43,513 nucleotides of DNA from Gemmatimonadota bacterium (GTDB lineage Bacteria; Gemmatimonadota; Gemmatimonadetes; Gemmatimonadales; Gemmatimonadaceae): NCBI GenBank assembly GCA_021324635.1, contig JAJPIS010000041.1, positions 1 to 43,513 on the forward strand, given 5' to 3'. Made by a program: the position numbers and the translations under genes. Below the pieces are notes generated by a model. The model ran no database searches. It had not been told where the DNA came from and worked only from the letters and a program-made list of their open reading frames with translations. Of this stretch, positions 1 through 9,181 are shown one piece after another. The first letter of the stretch is position 1, and each line of letters opens with the position of its first letter.

Positions 1-30
1 CCCCCCGCCGCCCCCCGGCCAGGATCAGCC

Positions 31-1260
31 ATGCGAGCCGTTCGCGTTCGATTGTCGGCGATGATGTTCCTGGAGTACTTCATCTGGGGCGCGTGGTCGG
101 TGACCCTCGGAACGTATCTCGGCAGGACGTTGCACTTCGACGGGACCGAGATCGGACTCGCGGCCGGTGCCGTCGCGCTGGGCGCGCTCATCTCGCCGTT
201 CTTCGTCGGGATGATCGCCGATCGGTTCTTCGCCACCGAGCGGATGCTGGCGGTGCTCCACCTCGCCGGTGCCGCGCTGCTCTACGCCGCCTCGCGGAGC
301 GATCGGTTCGGCGTCGTCTACCCGGTCCTGATCGCCTACGCGCTCTGCTACATGCCGACCCTCGCACTCAGCACGTCGCTTGCCATGGATCACCTCCGGG
401 ACCCATCCCGCGAGTTCCCCGGGGTGCGGGTGCTGGGGACCGTCGGCTGGATCGTCGCCGGACTGCTGGTCGGACAGCTCGGGCTCGAGGCGACCGCGCT
501 GCCCCTCCGGCTGGCGGCCGGCGCCTCGGCGGTGCTTGCGGTCTACGCCCTGGCGCTCCCCCATACGCCGCCACACGCGGCCGGCCGAGCGTTCAGCGTG
601 CGCGATGTGCTCGGCCTCGACGCCCTCGCCCTCATGCGCGACCGCTCGTTCGCGACCTTCGCGATCGGGTCGTTTCTCATCTGCATCCCGCTCCAGTTCT
701 ACTACGCGTTCACCAACCTCTTCCTCAACGAGGTCGGGCTGCCCGCGCCGGCGAGCAAGATGACGCTCGGACAGGGATCCGAGCTGTTCTTCATGGTCCT
801 GCTCCCCTGGTTCCTGGTCCGATGGGGGGTGAAGCGGATTCTGCTCGTCGGCATGGCGGCCTGGGTGCTGCGATTTCTCTGCTTCGCCGGCGGGAACGCC
901 GGGCCGCTGGTGTGGATGCTCTATCTGGGGATCGTGCTGCACGGCGTCTGCTACGACTTCTTTTTCGTGACCGGGCAGATCTACGTCGATCAACGCGCCA
1001 GCGTGCAAATCCGCGCGGCCGCTCAGGGCTTCCTGGCGTTCATCACGCTCGGCGCCGGGTGGTTCATCGGATCCTGGCTCGCCGGTCGGGTGGTGGACGC
1101 GTACGGTGGCCCGACCGGCCATGACTGGCGAGCCGTGTGGCTGGTGCCGGCTGCGATCGCGATGGCGATCCTGGTCGTCTTTGCCATCCTGTTCCGCGCG
1201 ACGCCACGGCCGGCGGAGGGCCCGGTGGCCACGGCGGGCATCGCCGGGGCCGTCCTCTAG
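31..1260 (+). CDS. MFS transporter, nucleoside:H+ symporter-like
   Basis: This 409-residue, strongly hydrophobic protein has about 12 predicted membrane helices, the usual size and layout of a major facilitator. The start LSAMMFLEYFIWGAWSVTLG and the segment VCYDFFFVTGQIYVDQ resemble the nucleoside:H+ symporter (NupG/XapB) branch of MFS. It would import a nucleoside or small sugar across the inner membrane, but the substrate cannot be read from the sequence. The ATG at 31 follows an AGGA at 21-24 with six bases between, which supports this start. It converges on a dehydrogenase operon whose last gene ends 63 bases away, so it could supply sugar-like substrates to those enzymes; that link is inference. 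Confidence 0.85.
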   Translation: MRAVRVRLSAMMFLEYFIWGAWSVTLGTYLGRTLHFDGTEIGLAAGAVALGALISPFFVGMIADRFFATERMLAVLHLAGAALLYAASRSDRFGVVYPVLIAYALCYMPTLALSTSLAMDHLRDPSREFPGVRVLGTVGWIVAGLLVGQLGLEATALPLRLAAGASAVLAVYALALPHTPPHAAGRAFSVRDVLGLDALALMRDRSFATFAIGSFLICIPLQFYYAFTNLFLNEVGLPAPASKMTLGQGSELFFMVLLPWFLVRWGVKRILLVGMAAWVLRFLCFAGGNAGPLVWMLYLGIVLHGVCYDFFFVTGQIYVDQRASVQIRAAAQGFLAFITLGAGWFIGSWLAGRVVDAYGGPTGHDWRAVWLVPAAIAMAILVVFAILFRATPRPAEGPVATAGIAGAVL

Positions 1261-1323
1261 CAGGCGGTCACGAATCGCCCGACACGTTGGCCGCGGGCCG
1301 GGCCCCGGCGACGCCGTGGGCGA

Positions 1324-2604
1324 TCAGGCGGGCTTCCAGGCGCCGGTCGCAACGCGGGGGACGAACGTGTCGAGGCCGCGAGGCGGGAAAGGGAGGGTGC
1401 GGGACTGCTCGGCGCTCATGTACGCGGTCATCAGGATCCGCACGACGTCGACGCCGTCGTCGAAGGTGAGGGCGGGCGCCTGCCCGGCGCGAAACGCGCG
1501 CACGACGTGGCGATTCTCGGCCTCGTACCCGTAGACGGCGGCCTCGCTGGCGACGACCGGCATGAGCCCCATTTCGGCGTTCTGCTTCTCGACCAGATCC
1601 TCGCCGGATCGGCCGCGCACCCGACGGCTGAAGAAGAGCTGGAGTCCGCTCTCCAGACTGTTCCACGACATCGAGTACTCGGGTCCGAGCAGCTCGGCCG
1701 AGAGGCGCAAGCCGGCACCGACGAAGCTCCAGGAGGTCGTCGCCTCGCCGAGCACGCGCCGACCGTCCGCATCGACGAACTCGACCATCATGCTGGCGAA
1801 ATCCTCGGCCGGCGCGGTGGCATAGTCGACCTCGGGCCCCATGGTGCGGGCGAGCTGGGACACGTACTCGGGACGGGACCACTTGAGGCTGGCGATGTGC
1901 GCCGTGACCAGGGTCGGGCGGAGCGAGCTCGCCGGCGCGCCCGGCTCGGTCAGCAGGTGCCGGACGAGCAGCGCCGAGTGACACATCATGTCGTTGAGGA
2001 CCCCGCCGCCCTGGAGCCGTCCCTGCCAGAACCACGGTCGATGCGGGCCACTGTGCTCCTCGGCTGCGCGCGCGAGATACGGACGTCCCGTGAGCTTGGC
2101 GCCCCGGGCCCACAGAATGGCACGACCGTGCTCGACCTGTGGCGCGAAGACCTGGTTCTCGAGATAGCCGTGCAGCAGCCCCACACGCCCGACCAGCGCG
2201 CGCGCGCGCAGCGCCTCGGCGACCGTCCGGGCGAGCGGCTTCTCGCACGCCACGCCGACGAGCTCGCCTTTCCCCCGCTCGATGGCGTCGACGATCTCCT
2301 CGACATTCTCGATGCGGGCGAAGTTGGGGCCGCACAGCCAGAGTGCCTGGATCGAGGGATCCGCGACCATCGCCGCGATCGACGTGAAGGGTCGCGCATC
2401 GCCGACGTCGAGCTGGCGCGCGAGCGCCGCCGTCTGACGGGCGTGCTTGGCGTCGGGGCTCCACACGCCGCGAACGTCCGCGTCTCGGACGCCGACGAAC
2501 GACTGGAGGTGGAAGCGCGCGATGAACCCGCTGCCCACGAGGCCGATCCCGAGGCGGGGCCTGGGGGGCGACGGCAGGGCGGGGGATCGGGAGCGCCGCG
2601 TCAC
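1324..2604 (-). CDS. Gfo/Idh/MocA family oxidoreductase
   Basis: This is a 426-residue NAD(P)-dependent dehydrogenase of the Gfo/Idh/MocA family, which oxidises or epimerises sugars, inositols and related polyols. An N-terminal Rossmann fold begins GIGLVGSGFIA, and the family EKP motif with the catalytic Lys is at about residues 121-123. The C-terminal substrate domain includes GGGVLNDMMCHS. The GTG at 2602-2604 is chosen because it overlaps the TGA of the upstream small subunit as GTGA, a typical coupled start; an open frame continues upstream but lies inside that gene. It is the last gene of a three-gene run with a GMC dehydrogenase. The substrate is unknown; a cytoplasmic step after periplasmic sugar oxidation is plausible. 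Confidence 0.85.
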   Translation of the reverse strand: MTRRSRSPALPSPPRPRLGIGLVGSGFIARFHLQSFVGVRDADVRGVWSPDAKHARQTAALARQLDVGDARPFTSIAAMVADPSIQALWLCGPNFARIENVEEIVDAIERGKGELVGVACEKPLARTVAEALRARALVGRVGLLHGYLENQVFAPQVEHGRAILWARGAKLTGRPYLARAAEEHSGPHRPWFWQGRLQGGGVLNDMMCHSALLVRHLLTEPGAPASSLRPTLVTAHIASLKWSRPEYVSQLARTMGPEVDYATAPAEDFASMMVEFVDADGRRVLGEATTSWSFVGAGLRLSAELLGPEYSMSWNSLESGLQLFFSRRVRGRSGEDLVEKQNAEMGLMPVVASEAAVYGYEAENRHVVRAFRAGQAPALTFDDGVDVVRILMTAYMSAEQSRTLPFPPRGLDTFVPRVATGAWKPA

Positions 2605-3305
2605 GGGCGGCGGGGTGCGTCGCTCGGTGCCGCGCCACCCGGCGGCGCGGCATTCGGCGGCGTGTGATCCGGCCCGTAGCGCACCCCCAACTTGATGAGC
2701 GCCGGCTCCGGGCACCCGGTCCACTCCGGGACAACCGTGTTGCCGAGGTAGCCGAGGTCGGCGACACCGATCCGGCTCGACCAGAAGCCCGAGGCCGTGA
2801 GATCGCGGAACCGGGTGAAGAACGCGACGCCGGCGGCGAGCTCCGGACGGGCGCGGGCGGGCCACGCGAGATCATCGAGCACGGCGGAGCGCTGGGTCGG
2901 AGTACAATCGGCGAACGCGGCACCGAACCGGTCGTGACAGTGGGAGTCGAGCCACCGGAGGCCACCGCGCATCGGCACCTGCCCCTCGGGCTGATCCGTC
3001 ATCATGAAGTCGATGAACTCCGGCACGCGGGCGTCGCAGGCACTCCCCGATCGCTCGTCGCGCGGGATGATGAGGTCCGCCAGGATCCGGACCGTGCGCC
3101 ACTCGTGCGGCGCGAAGAAGCGCGGGGTGTACGGTGCGGGATCGCCCGGGGCGTCGAGCAGGGTGCGCCAGGCGCGGACGATCACCGCCTCGGACGGCCC
3201 GAGCGCGGCGAAGGAGAGCGCGACCAGCGGCGCCGCGCCGAGCGCGGCCAGGGCCTCTCGGCGCGTCACTCCATCGGGGCGCGCTCCCTCGTCGGCGCCG
3301 GTCAT
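2601..3305 (-). CDS. Gluconate 2-dehydrogenase subunit 3 family protein, Tat signal
   Basis: This 234-residue protein matches the small subunit (subunit 3 type) that partners membrane-bound or periplasmic GMC sugar dehydrogenases. The N-terminus has a twin-arginine motif, TRREALAALGAAPLVALSF, so it is probably exported folded by the Tat system. The body carries the family-like segment FFAPHEWRTVRILADLIIPR and then PEFIDFMM. The ATG at 3303-3305 overlaps the TGA of the GMC gene as ATGA. The GMC partner has no signal peptide of its own, so this subunit probably carries it across the membrane. The C-terminal 30 residues are rich in Pro and Ala and look unstructured. Confidence 0.85.
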   Translation of the reverse strand: MTGADEGARPDGVTRREALAALGAAPLVALSFAALGPSEAVIVRAWRTLLDAPGDPAPYTPRFFAPHEWRTVRILADLIIPRDERSGSACDARVPEFIDFMMTDQPEGQVPMRGGLRWLDSHCHDRFGAAFADCTPTQRSAVLDDLAWPARARPELAAGVAFFTRFRDLTASGFWSSRIGVADLGYLGNTVVPEWTGCPEPALIKLGVRYGPDHTPPNAAPPGGAAPSDAPRRP

Positions 3306-5029
3306 ATCGCCCCGGCCTTCCGCTGCGCCGTGATGTACCCGCTGGTCCGCATGGCCAGCGCGAGGATCGTCCAGGTCGGATTCTTGTCCGCCTGCGACAC
3401 GAAGGGGCCGCCGTCGGCGACGAACAGGTTCCGCACCTCGTGCGCCTGGCACCATCCGTTGACCACCGAGCGGGCGGCGTCGGCGCCCATGCGGGTGGTG
3501 CCGAGCTCGTGGATGATGCGGCCGCCCGGCGCGATTCCGTATCCGTCCCCCGCCGACGGCATCGGGGACAGGACCTCGCCCCCCATCGCGGCGATCAGCG
3601 ACCGGAAGGTCTGCTGCATGTGCCGCACCTGGTTGATCTCGTGGTCGCTCCAGCGCCAGTGAAAACGCAACACCGGGATACCCCAGCGGTCGACGACCTC
3701 GGGGTCGAGCTCGCAGTACGAGTCATCGTTCGGGATCATCTCGCCCCGGCCCGAGAAGCCGACCAGCGTCCCATACGCTCGGCGATACTCCTGCTTCAGG
3801 GCGATGCCGTAGCCGCCGCCGGCGCCGTACTGCTCGATCCCGTTCATGATGCCGTATCCCGGCTGCCGGAGCCCGCCCCACGGCTCGATGTGGTAGCCGC
3901 GGGGGAAGTCGAGCGTGGCGTTGTCCAGCCACCAGGGCATGTACAGATGCGAGCCGCCGACGCCATCCTCGTTGTGCGGGACGTGATCGGCGAGCCGCGG
4001 CACGTAGCCCGATACGTCGGTGCCGGTGGTGTCGGTGAGGTATCGGCCCACGACCCCGCTCCCGTTGGCGAGCCCGTGGGGCGCGCGCGTCGACGCGGAG
4101 TTGAGCAGCAGGCGCGCGGACTCACAGGCGCTCGCGGCGAGCACGACGATGCGTGAGCGCACGTGGGCGTCGCGGTTCGTCCGCTTGTCGATGTACGCCA
4201 CCCCGTCCGCCAGGCCGCGGTCGTCGGTCGTGACGGCGCGGGCCATCGCGTTGGTGATGAGCGTCAGCCGGCCGGTGGCGAGCGCCGGCTCGATCAGCAC
4301 GCCGGGGCTCGAGAAGTTGGAGTTGGTCTTGCACCCGCGGTTGCACTGGCCGCAATAGTGGCAGGCCGCGCGGCCGTGGTGCGGCCGCGTGAGGATCGAG
4401 AGCCGAGACGGAATGCATCGCACGCCCAGGCGATCGCACGCCTGCTTGATCAGCAGCTCGTAGCAGCGGGGGCGCGGCGGGGGGAGAAAGACGCCGTCGG
4501 GGTGGTTGGGCAGCCCTTCCATGCTGCCGAAGACGCCGACCAGACGATCGACCTCGTCGTAGTACGGGGCGAGGTCCTGATAGGTGATCGGCCAATCATC
4601 GCCGAGTCCGTCGATGCTGCGCCGGCGAAAGTCGTCCGGCCCGAACCGGAGCGAGATCCGTCCCCAATGGTTGGTGCGGCCCCCGAGCATACGGGCCCGC
4701 CACCAGTCGAAACGCTGGCCGGGCGCCGTCGTGTACGGCTCGCCGTCCAGCTGCCAACCGCCCAGGCAGGCGTCGAACTCACCGAAGGGGCGTGCGGCCG
4801 TCGCCGCCCCGCGCCGCGGCGAATCGTACGGCCACTCGAGCATGGCGCCGTCGGCGACGGCGTTCCACATCGGGCCCGCCTCGAGGAGCACGACGTTGGC
4901 GCCGGCCTGCGTCAACATGTACGCGGCCATCCCGCCACCCGCGCCCGACCCGACGATGGCGACATCGTACACGCTCCGGCGGGGCTGGAGCCGCGCCGCC
5001 GTCGGGGTCGTGCTCTCCTGGCGGGACAC
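3302..5029 (-). CDS. GMC family oxidoreductase, FAD-dependent
   Basis: This is a 575-residue FAD-dependent alcohol or sugar dehydrogenase of the glucose-methanol-choline family. The FAD-binding motif VYDVAIVGSGAGGG is near the N-terminus, followed by LLEAGP and GGRTNHWGR. The C-terminal segment has HELGTTRMG and a terminal catalytic block FVSQADKNPTWT, where the Asn fits the family His/Asn pair. A Cys-rich stretch, CHYCGQCNRGC, lies mid-protein as in gluconate 2-dehydrogenase-like large subunits. The GTG at 5027-5029 is preferred over an ATG at 5081-5083, because the codons between them look non-coding for this genome and neither start has a clear ribosome site. It is coupled to the Tat-exported small subunit and likely works in the periplasm on an aldose or polyol. 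Confidence 0.88.
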   Translation of the reverse strand: MSRQESTTPTAARLQPRRSVYDVAIVGSGAGGGMAAYMLTQAGANVVLLEAGPMWNAVADGAMLEWPYDSPRRGAATAARPFGEFDACLGGWQLDGEPYTTAPGQRFDWWRARMLGGRTNHWGRISLRFGPDDFRRRSIDGLGDDWPITYQDLAPYYDEVDRLVGVFGSMEGLPNHPDGVFLPPPRPRCYELLIKQACDRLGVRCIPSRLSILTRPHHGRAACHYCGQCNRGCKTNSNFSSPGVLIEPALATGRLTLITNAMARAVTTDDRGLADGVAYIDKRTNRDAHVRSRIVVLAASACESARLLLNSASTRAPHGLANGSGVVGRYLTDTTGTDVSGYVPRLADHVPHNEDGVGGSHLYMPWWLDNATLDFPRGYHIEPWGGLRQPGYGIMNGIEQYGAGGGYGIALKQEYRRAYGTLVGFSGRGEMIPNDDSYCELDPEVVDRWGIPVLRFHWRWSDHEINQVRHMQQTFRSLIAAMGGEVLSPMPSAGDGYGIAPGGRIIHELGTTRMGADAARSVVNGWCQAHEVRNLFVADGGPFVSQADKNPTWTILALAMRTSGYITAQRKAGAI

Positions 5030-5154
5030 TGCCCGGGAAGATAGCGCGGCGCGGGGCCGGGGCCAGAGCAGCGCGTGCGGCATCGGGGCTTGGGCGTCGG
5101 GGCGGAGGGCTCGCTCGGGGCTCCGCGTGACGCGGCGAGGCGCGATCCGGTGAC

Positions 5155-5655
5155 CTACTCCAGACTTGGCTCGTAAGCCTCGGTCGGGGGGCGGTGGGGG
5201 TCGCGTTGTTGGTTGAGGAGCCGCGCGCAGGTGTTCCAACGGAGGATCGCGTCGTCGTCGCCCGCGGGGCGGATGGCCTCTGCGGCCTCGTAGTGGTGCA
5301 TCGCCTCGCGCAGCCAGCTCGCGGCCACGTCGGCGGAGCGTGGGCCCCGCTGGTGCGCCTGGGCCTTGGCCCGGCGCTCACAGATGATCCCGGCGTAATA
5401 GTGACGCCGGTACGGGTCGGCGATCCGCGGCAGCACGGCGCGGGCGCGCGCGACGCCGCCGGCCGCGTCGTGGACGATCTGGTCGGTGATCGCGAGCAGC
5501 AGCGTCACGAGCGCCGGCTGGTTGTCGGGCTCGACCTCGAGCACGTCGAGGCAGATGCTTTCGGCGGCCACGGAGTCGTCGAGGAGCCGGTAGCGCTCCG
5601 CCTTCTGAAGCGCCGCCGGAATGGCGGCGCGAGCGATCGGCTTCAGGATATACAT
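5155..5655 (-). CDS. TPR-like protein at the end of the sdh operon
   Basis: This 166-residue soluble protein is largely alpha-helical. The segments ALQKAERYRLLDDSVAAESI and VEPDNQPALVTLLLAI look like degenerate tetratricopeptide repeats. It starts 19 bases after the sdhB stop on the same strand, so it is probably co-transcribed with succinate dehydrogenase. I do not recognise a named family. A role in assembly or regulation of the complex is possible but unproven. The ATG at 5653-5655 is the first good start after sdhB; an open frame runs further upstream only because it shadows sdhB. Confidence 0.7.
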   Translation of the reverse strand: MYILKPIARAAIPAALQKAERYRLLDDSVAAESICLDVLEVEPDNQPALVTLLLAITDQIVHDAAGGVARARAVLPRIADPYRRHYYAGIICERRAKAQAHQRGPRSADVAASWLREAMHHYEAAEAIRPAGDDDAILRWNTCARLLNQQRDPHRPPTEAYEPSLE

Positions 5656-5674
5656 CGCTCCGCCCGCCCTGCGG

Positions 5675-6442
5675 TCAGGGCCGCTGACGCCGTGAGAACA
5701 GCTTGACGAGCCTGCCGACCGGGTCGTAGAACTCGTCGACGACCCGCTCCTTGAGCGGGATGATCGCGTTATCGGTGATGGTGATGCTCTCGGGGCACAC
5801 CTTGGTGCAGCACTTGGTGATGTTGCAGAAGCCGATCCCGTTCGAGCGCTTGAGGGCCGGCACGCGGTCGGCGACGTCGAGCGGGTGCATCTCGAGCGCA
5901 GCCGTGTAGACGAAGTGGCGCGGCCCGATGAACTGCTCCTCGAGGTGATGCTCCCGGAGCACGTGGCAGACGTCCTGACAGAGGAAGCACTCGATGCACT
6001 TCCGGAACTCCTGCACCCGATCCACATCCGCCTGCTGCATCCGCCAGGTCCCGTCGGGCGCGTCCGGCCGACGCGGCGTGAACGGCGTGATCGTGCGCTT
6101 GGCGCGGAAGTTCCACGAGACGTCGGTGACCAGGTCCTTGACGAGCGGGAACGCCCGCATCGGCTCCACCGTCACCGGGGCCTCGAGCGCCAGCTCGCTG
6201 AGGCGCGTCATGCACATGAGGCGGGGCTTGCCCGCGACCTCGGCCGAGCACGACCCGCACTTCCCGGCCTTGCAGTTCCAGCGCACGGCGAGGTCGTTCG
6301 CCTGCTCCGCCTGGATCTGGTGGATGGCGTCGAGCACGACCATGCCCGGGGCGACCGCGGTGCGATAGTCGCAGAATCCACCACCGGTCGCGTCTCCCCT
6401 CCAGACCCGGAAGGTGGCACTGCTTTGCGTCTCGCCCATCAT
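5675..6442 (-). CDS. sdhB: Succinate dehydrogenase / fumarate reductase iron-sulfur subunit
   Basis: This 255-residue subunit passes electrons from FAD to the membrane subunit. The [2Fe-2S] domain shows CKAGKCGSC with a later Cys in RLMCM. The C-terminal ferredoxin domain shows CIECFLCQDVC and then CNITKCCTKVCPE, giving the Cys needed for the [4Fe-4S] and [3Fe-4S] clusters. The start lies in ATGATG at 6437-6442, overlapping the sdhA stop as ATGA, so translation is coupled. Length and motifs agree with the form of complex II that has a single large membrane subunit, as in mycobacterial Sdh1. Confidence 0.96.
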   Translation of the reverse strand: MMGETQSSATFRVWRGDATGGGFCDYRTAVAPGMVVLDAIHQIQAEQANDLAVRWNCKAGKCGSCSAEVAGKPRLMCMTRLSELALEAPVTVEPMRAFPLVKDLVTDVSWNFRAKRTITPFTPRRPDAPDGTWRMQQADVDRVQEFRKCIECFLCQDVCHVLREHHLEEQFIGPRHFVYTAALEMHPLDVADRVPALKRSNGIGFCNITKCCTKVCPESITITDNAIIPLKERVVDEFYDPVGRLVKLFSRRQRP

Positions 6443-8250
6443 CCCATCTCCGTGAGCACGGCGCGCAACTCGGCCGGGACCGGCGGGATCGCCTCCCGAG
6501 CCAGCTGCATCGCGCCATCGGGCCCGCGACGGACCACCGTGTTGTACCCCCCGGCCGCCGGATCCTTGGCGGGGTGATCGTCCCGGAAGTGGCCGCCCCG
6601 GCTCTCGCGCCGGTCGATCGCCGACCGGGTGATCGCCTCGGCGACCGTGAGCAGGTTGTGCAGATCGAGCGCGGTGTGCCAGCCGGGGTTGTACTCCCGG
6701 TTGCCATCGACGGCGACCCGTGCCGCCCGCGCCTGAAGGGCGCCGAGCGCGACCAGAGCCCGCTGCATCTCCTCCTCGCGGCGAACGATGCCGACGAGAT
6801 CCTGCATCGTCTCCTGAAGGGCGTGCTGGATCGCGAACGGCCCTTCACCGTCCGTGCGCGCGAACGGCTCCAGGGCCCAGCGGGCAGCGGCATCGACCGC
6901 GCAGGGATCGACAGTCACGGCGCCGTGCTGACTGGCAAAGTCCGCGGCATGATCGCCGGCGCGCTTGCCGAAGACGAGCAGGTCCGAGAGCGAATTGCCA
7001 CCCAGCCGGTTCGCGCCGTGCAGGCCGGCGGCGCACTCGCCGGCGGCGAACAGCCCCGGGACCGTCGACATCTGGGAATCGCCGTCGACGCGGATGCCGC
7101 CCATGATGTAGTGCGTCGTCGGCCCGACCTCCATCGGCTCGCGCGTGATGTCGATGTCGGCGAGTTGCTTGAATTGATGGTACATGCTCGGGAGCTTCTT
7201 CCGGATGTGATCGGCGGCGTTGGGGAGGCGCTCCCGGATCCAGGCGATGTCGAGATAGACCCCACCGTGCGGGCTGCCACGCCCTTCGCGCACCTCGCGG
7301 ACGATGCAGCGGGCGACGTGGTCGCGCGTCAGCAGCTCGGGGGGCCGGCGCGCGCTCTTGTCGCCCTGGGTGTATCGCCACCCCTCGTCGGGGTCGGTCG
7401 CCGTCTGATTCCGGTAGTTCTCGGGCACGTCGTCGAACATGAAGCGCCGGCCGTCACGATTCTTGAGCACGCCGCCCTCGCCACGCACTCCCTCGGTGAC
7501 GAGGATGCCGCGCACGCTCGGCGGCCAGACCATCCCGGTCGGATGGAACTGGACGAACTCCATGTCCTGGAGCACCGCGCCGGCCCGGTAGGCGAGCGCG
7601 TGCCCGTCACCGGTGTACTCCCAACTGTTGCTCGTGATGCGGTAGGCGCGGCCGATGCCGCCGGTCGCCAGCACGACGGCCTTGGCGCGGAAGACGTGGA
7701 AGCGGCCCCGCTCGCGATCGTAGACCAGCGCGCCGGCCACGCGGTCGCCGTCCTTGAGGAGCGTGATCACCGTGCACTCCATGTGCACGTCGATGCCGGC
7801 GTGGATGCCGTGGTCCTGGAGCGTGCGGATCATCTCCAGCCCGGTGCGGTCACCGACGTGCGCGAGACGCGGATACTTGTGGCCGCCGAAATTGCGCTGG
7901 AGAATGCGACCGTCACGCGTCCGGTCGAAGAGTGCTCCCCACGCCTCGAGCTCGCGCACCCGGTCGGGCGCCTCCTTGGCGTGCAGCTCGGCCATGCGCC
8001 AGTTGTTGAGGTACTGCCCGCCGCGCATGGTGTCGGCGAAGTGCACCTTCCAACTGTCCCGATCGTCGACGTTCCCGAGCGCGGCCGCGATGCCGCCCTC
8101 GGCCATGACCGTGTGCGCCTTGCCGAGCAGCGACTTGCAGACCATCCCGACCGACACGCCCCGCCCGGCGGCGGCGATCGCCGCCCGGAGCCCGGCACCC
8201 CCGGCGCCGATGACGAGGACGTCGTGCGCGATGGTCTCGACGTCGGCCAT
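6439..8250 (-). CDS. sdhA: Succinate dehydrogenase / fumarate reductase flavoprotein subunit
   Basis: This 603-residue catalytic subunit oxidises succinate to fumarate in the citric acid cycle. The N-terminus has the FAD motif VLVIGAGGAGLRAA. His46 in KAHTVMAEGG sits where the family binds FAD covalently. Further family signatures are FVQFHPTGM, TEGVRGEGG and the late HGANRLGGNSLSDLLVFGKR. The ATG at 8248-8250 shares one base with the sdhC stop (TGATG), and the stop overlaps sdhB. Open frame upstream of this ATG is a shadow of sdhC. All expected active-site segments are present and the gene looks intact. Confidence 0.97.
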   Translation of the reverse strand: MADVETIAHDVLVIGAGGAGLRAAIAAAGRGVSVGMVCKSLLGKAHTVMAEGGIAAALGNVDDRDSWKVHFADTMRGGQYLNNWRMAELHAKEAPDRVRELEAWGALFDRTRDGRILQRNFGGHKYPRLAHVGDRTGLEMIRTLQDHGIHAGIDVHMECTVITLLKDGDRVAGALVYDRERGRFHVFRAKAVVLATGGIGRAYRITSNSWEYTGDGHALAYRAGAVLQDMEFVQFHPTGMVWPPSVRGILVTEGVRGEGGVLKNRDGRRFMFDDVPENYRNQTATDPDEGWRYTQGDKSARRPPELLTRDHVARCIVREVREGRGSPHGGVYLDIAWIRERLPNAADHIRKKLPSMYHQFKQLADIDITREPMEVGPTTHYIMGGIRVDGDSQMSTVPGLFAAGECAAGLHGANRLGGNSLSDLLVFGKRAGDHAADFASQHGAVTVDPCAVDAAARWALEPFARTDGEGPFAIQHALQETMQDLVGIVRREEEMQRALVALGALQARAARVAVDGNREYNPGWHTALDLHNLLTVAEAITRSAIDRRESRGGHFRDDHPAKDPAAGGYNTVVRRGPDGAMQLAREAIPPVPAELRAVLTEMG

Positions 8251-9056
8251 CAGAGGATTCTCCAGTCGTGCCAGATCCCCAGGGCGCACAGTCGGACATA
8301 GAGATCGGCGAACGCCACGCCGAAGAGGCTGAGCCAGGCCCACCGCATGTGCCAGCGGTTGAAGCAGCTCGCGCACGCGTAGGCGCGGTGGCGGATGGGG
8401 TGGCCGGCCAGGCGGTCGCGGTAGCCCCCCACGATGTGGCGCAGCGAGTGGCACCCGAAGGTATAGCAGGCCAGGAGCACGCAATTGAGCGCCAGCACGA
8501 GCGTCCCCACCCCGATGCCGAACGTGGTCCGTCCGGTGGCCGCGTCGGTGAACCAGAGCGCGCGCCACACGTCATGCGCCAGAATGACGAGGAACACGAG
8601 CGCGACGTAGAGGAAATAGCGGTGCACGTTCTGGAGGATCAGCGGGAAGCTGTGCTCGCCCAGGTAGCGCGCGCGCGGCTCGCGAACGGTGCACGCCGGC
8701 GGGTCGGCCCACATGGCCTTGTAGTAGGCCCCGCGGTAGTAGTAGCACGTCACCCGGAACAGGCCGGGGAACGGAAGGATCAGCAGGGCGGGGGAGAAGG
8801 GGAGCCAGCCCGGCCACCAGCCCGGACGCGGCCCGAACCAGGCGTGCGGCGACGAGCCAAGCAGCTCGGGCGAGTAGAAGGGCGAGAGATACGGCCCGTA
8901 CCAGTAGTCGCCGTTCTGGAAGGCCGCCCACGTGGCGTACACCACGAACCCGGACAACAGAAGGGCCACCGTCGCAGGCTGAACCCACCACGCGTCGCGC
9001 CGGAGCGTGAGCGGAGCGGACGGACGGTCGACGACCGGGAGCTGCACATGCGCCAT
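8250..9056 (-). CDS. sdhC: Succinate dehydrogenase membrane subunit, type-F-like with Cys/His clusters
   Basis: This 268-residue membrane protein is the only anchor gene in the operon and has about five predicted helices. Its size and position match the single large SdhC of mycobacterial Sdh1 (type F complex II), in which a Rieske-type [2Fe-2S] centre lies in the membrane region. Two clusters could supply such ligands: CYTFGCHSLRH at residues 197-207 and CASCFNRWH at residues 228-236. Conserved His in NVHRYF and AHDVW may also matter. The ATG at 9054-9056 has a GAGGG six bases upstream. Which residues bind metal is inference from the published class, not seen directly. Confidence 0.85.
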   Translation of the reverse strand: MAHVQLPVVDRPSAPLTLRRDAWWVQPATVALLLSGFVVYATWAAFQNGDYWYGPYLSPFYSPELLGSSPHAWFGPRPGWWPGWLPFSPALLILPFPGLFRVTCYYYRGAYYKAMWADPPACTVREPRARYLGEHSFPLILQNVHRYFLYVALVFLVILAHDVWRALWFTDAATGRTTFGIGVGTLVLALNCVLLACYTFGCHSLRHIVGGYRDRLAGHPIRHRAYACASCFNRWHMRWAWLSLFGVAFADLYVRLCALGIWHDWRIL

Positions 9057-9128
9057 GACGGTCCCTCGGCGCCGCGTCGGAGCCGGCGGCGTCGCGGTTG
9101 GGGTAGCACCAGATGAGGGTCTGGCCCG

Positions 9129-9157
9129 ATATTCTTCCTCGCACCACGCGTTGTCAA
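9129..9157 (-). promoter_or_regulatory. Candidate promoter of the sdhCAB operon
   Basis: On the minus strand a perfect TTGACA (9152-9157) is followed after 17 bases by GAATAT (9129-9134), a weak -10. Transcription would start near 9122 and give a leader of about 65 bases before sdhC. The -35 box and spacing are good; the -10 is poor, so the call is tentative. Confidence 0.4.
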
Positions 9158-9181
9158 CCCGAAGAACCGCTTGCCTCTCCG

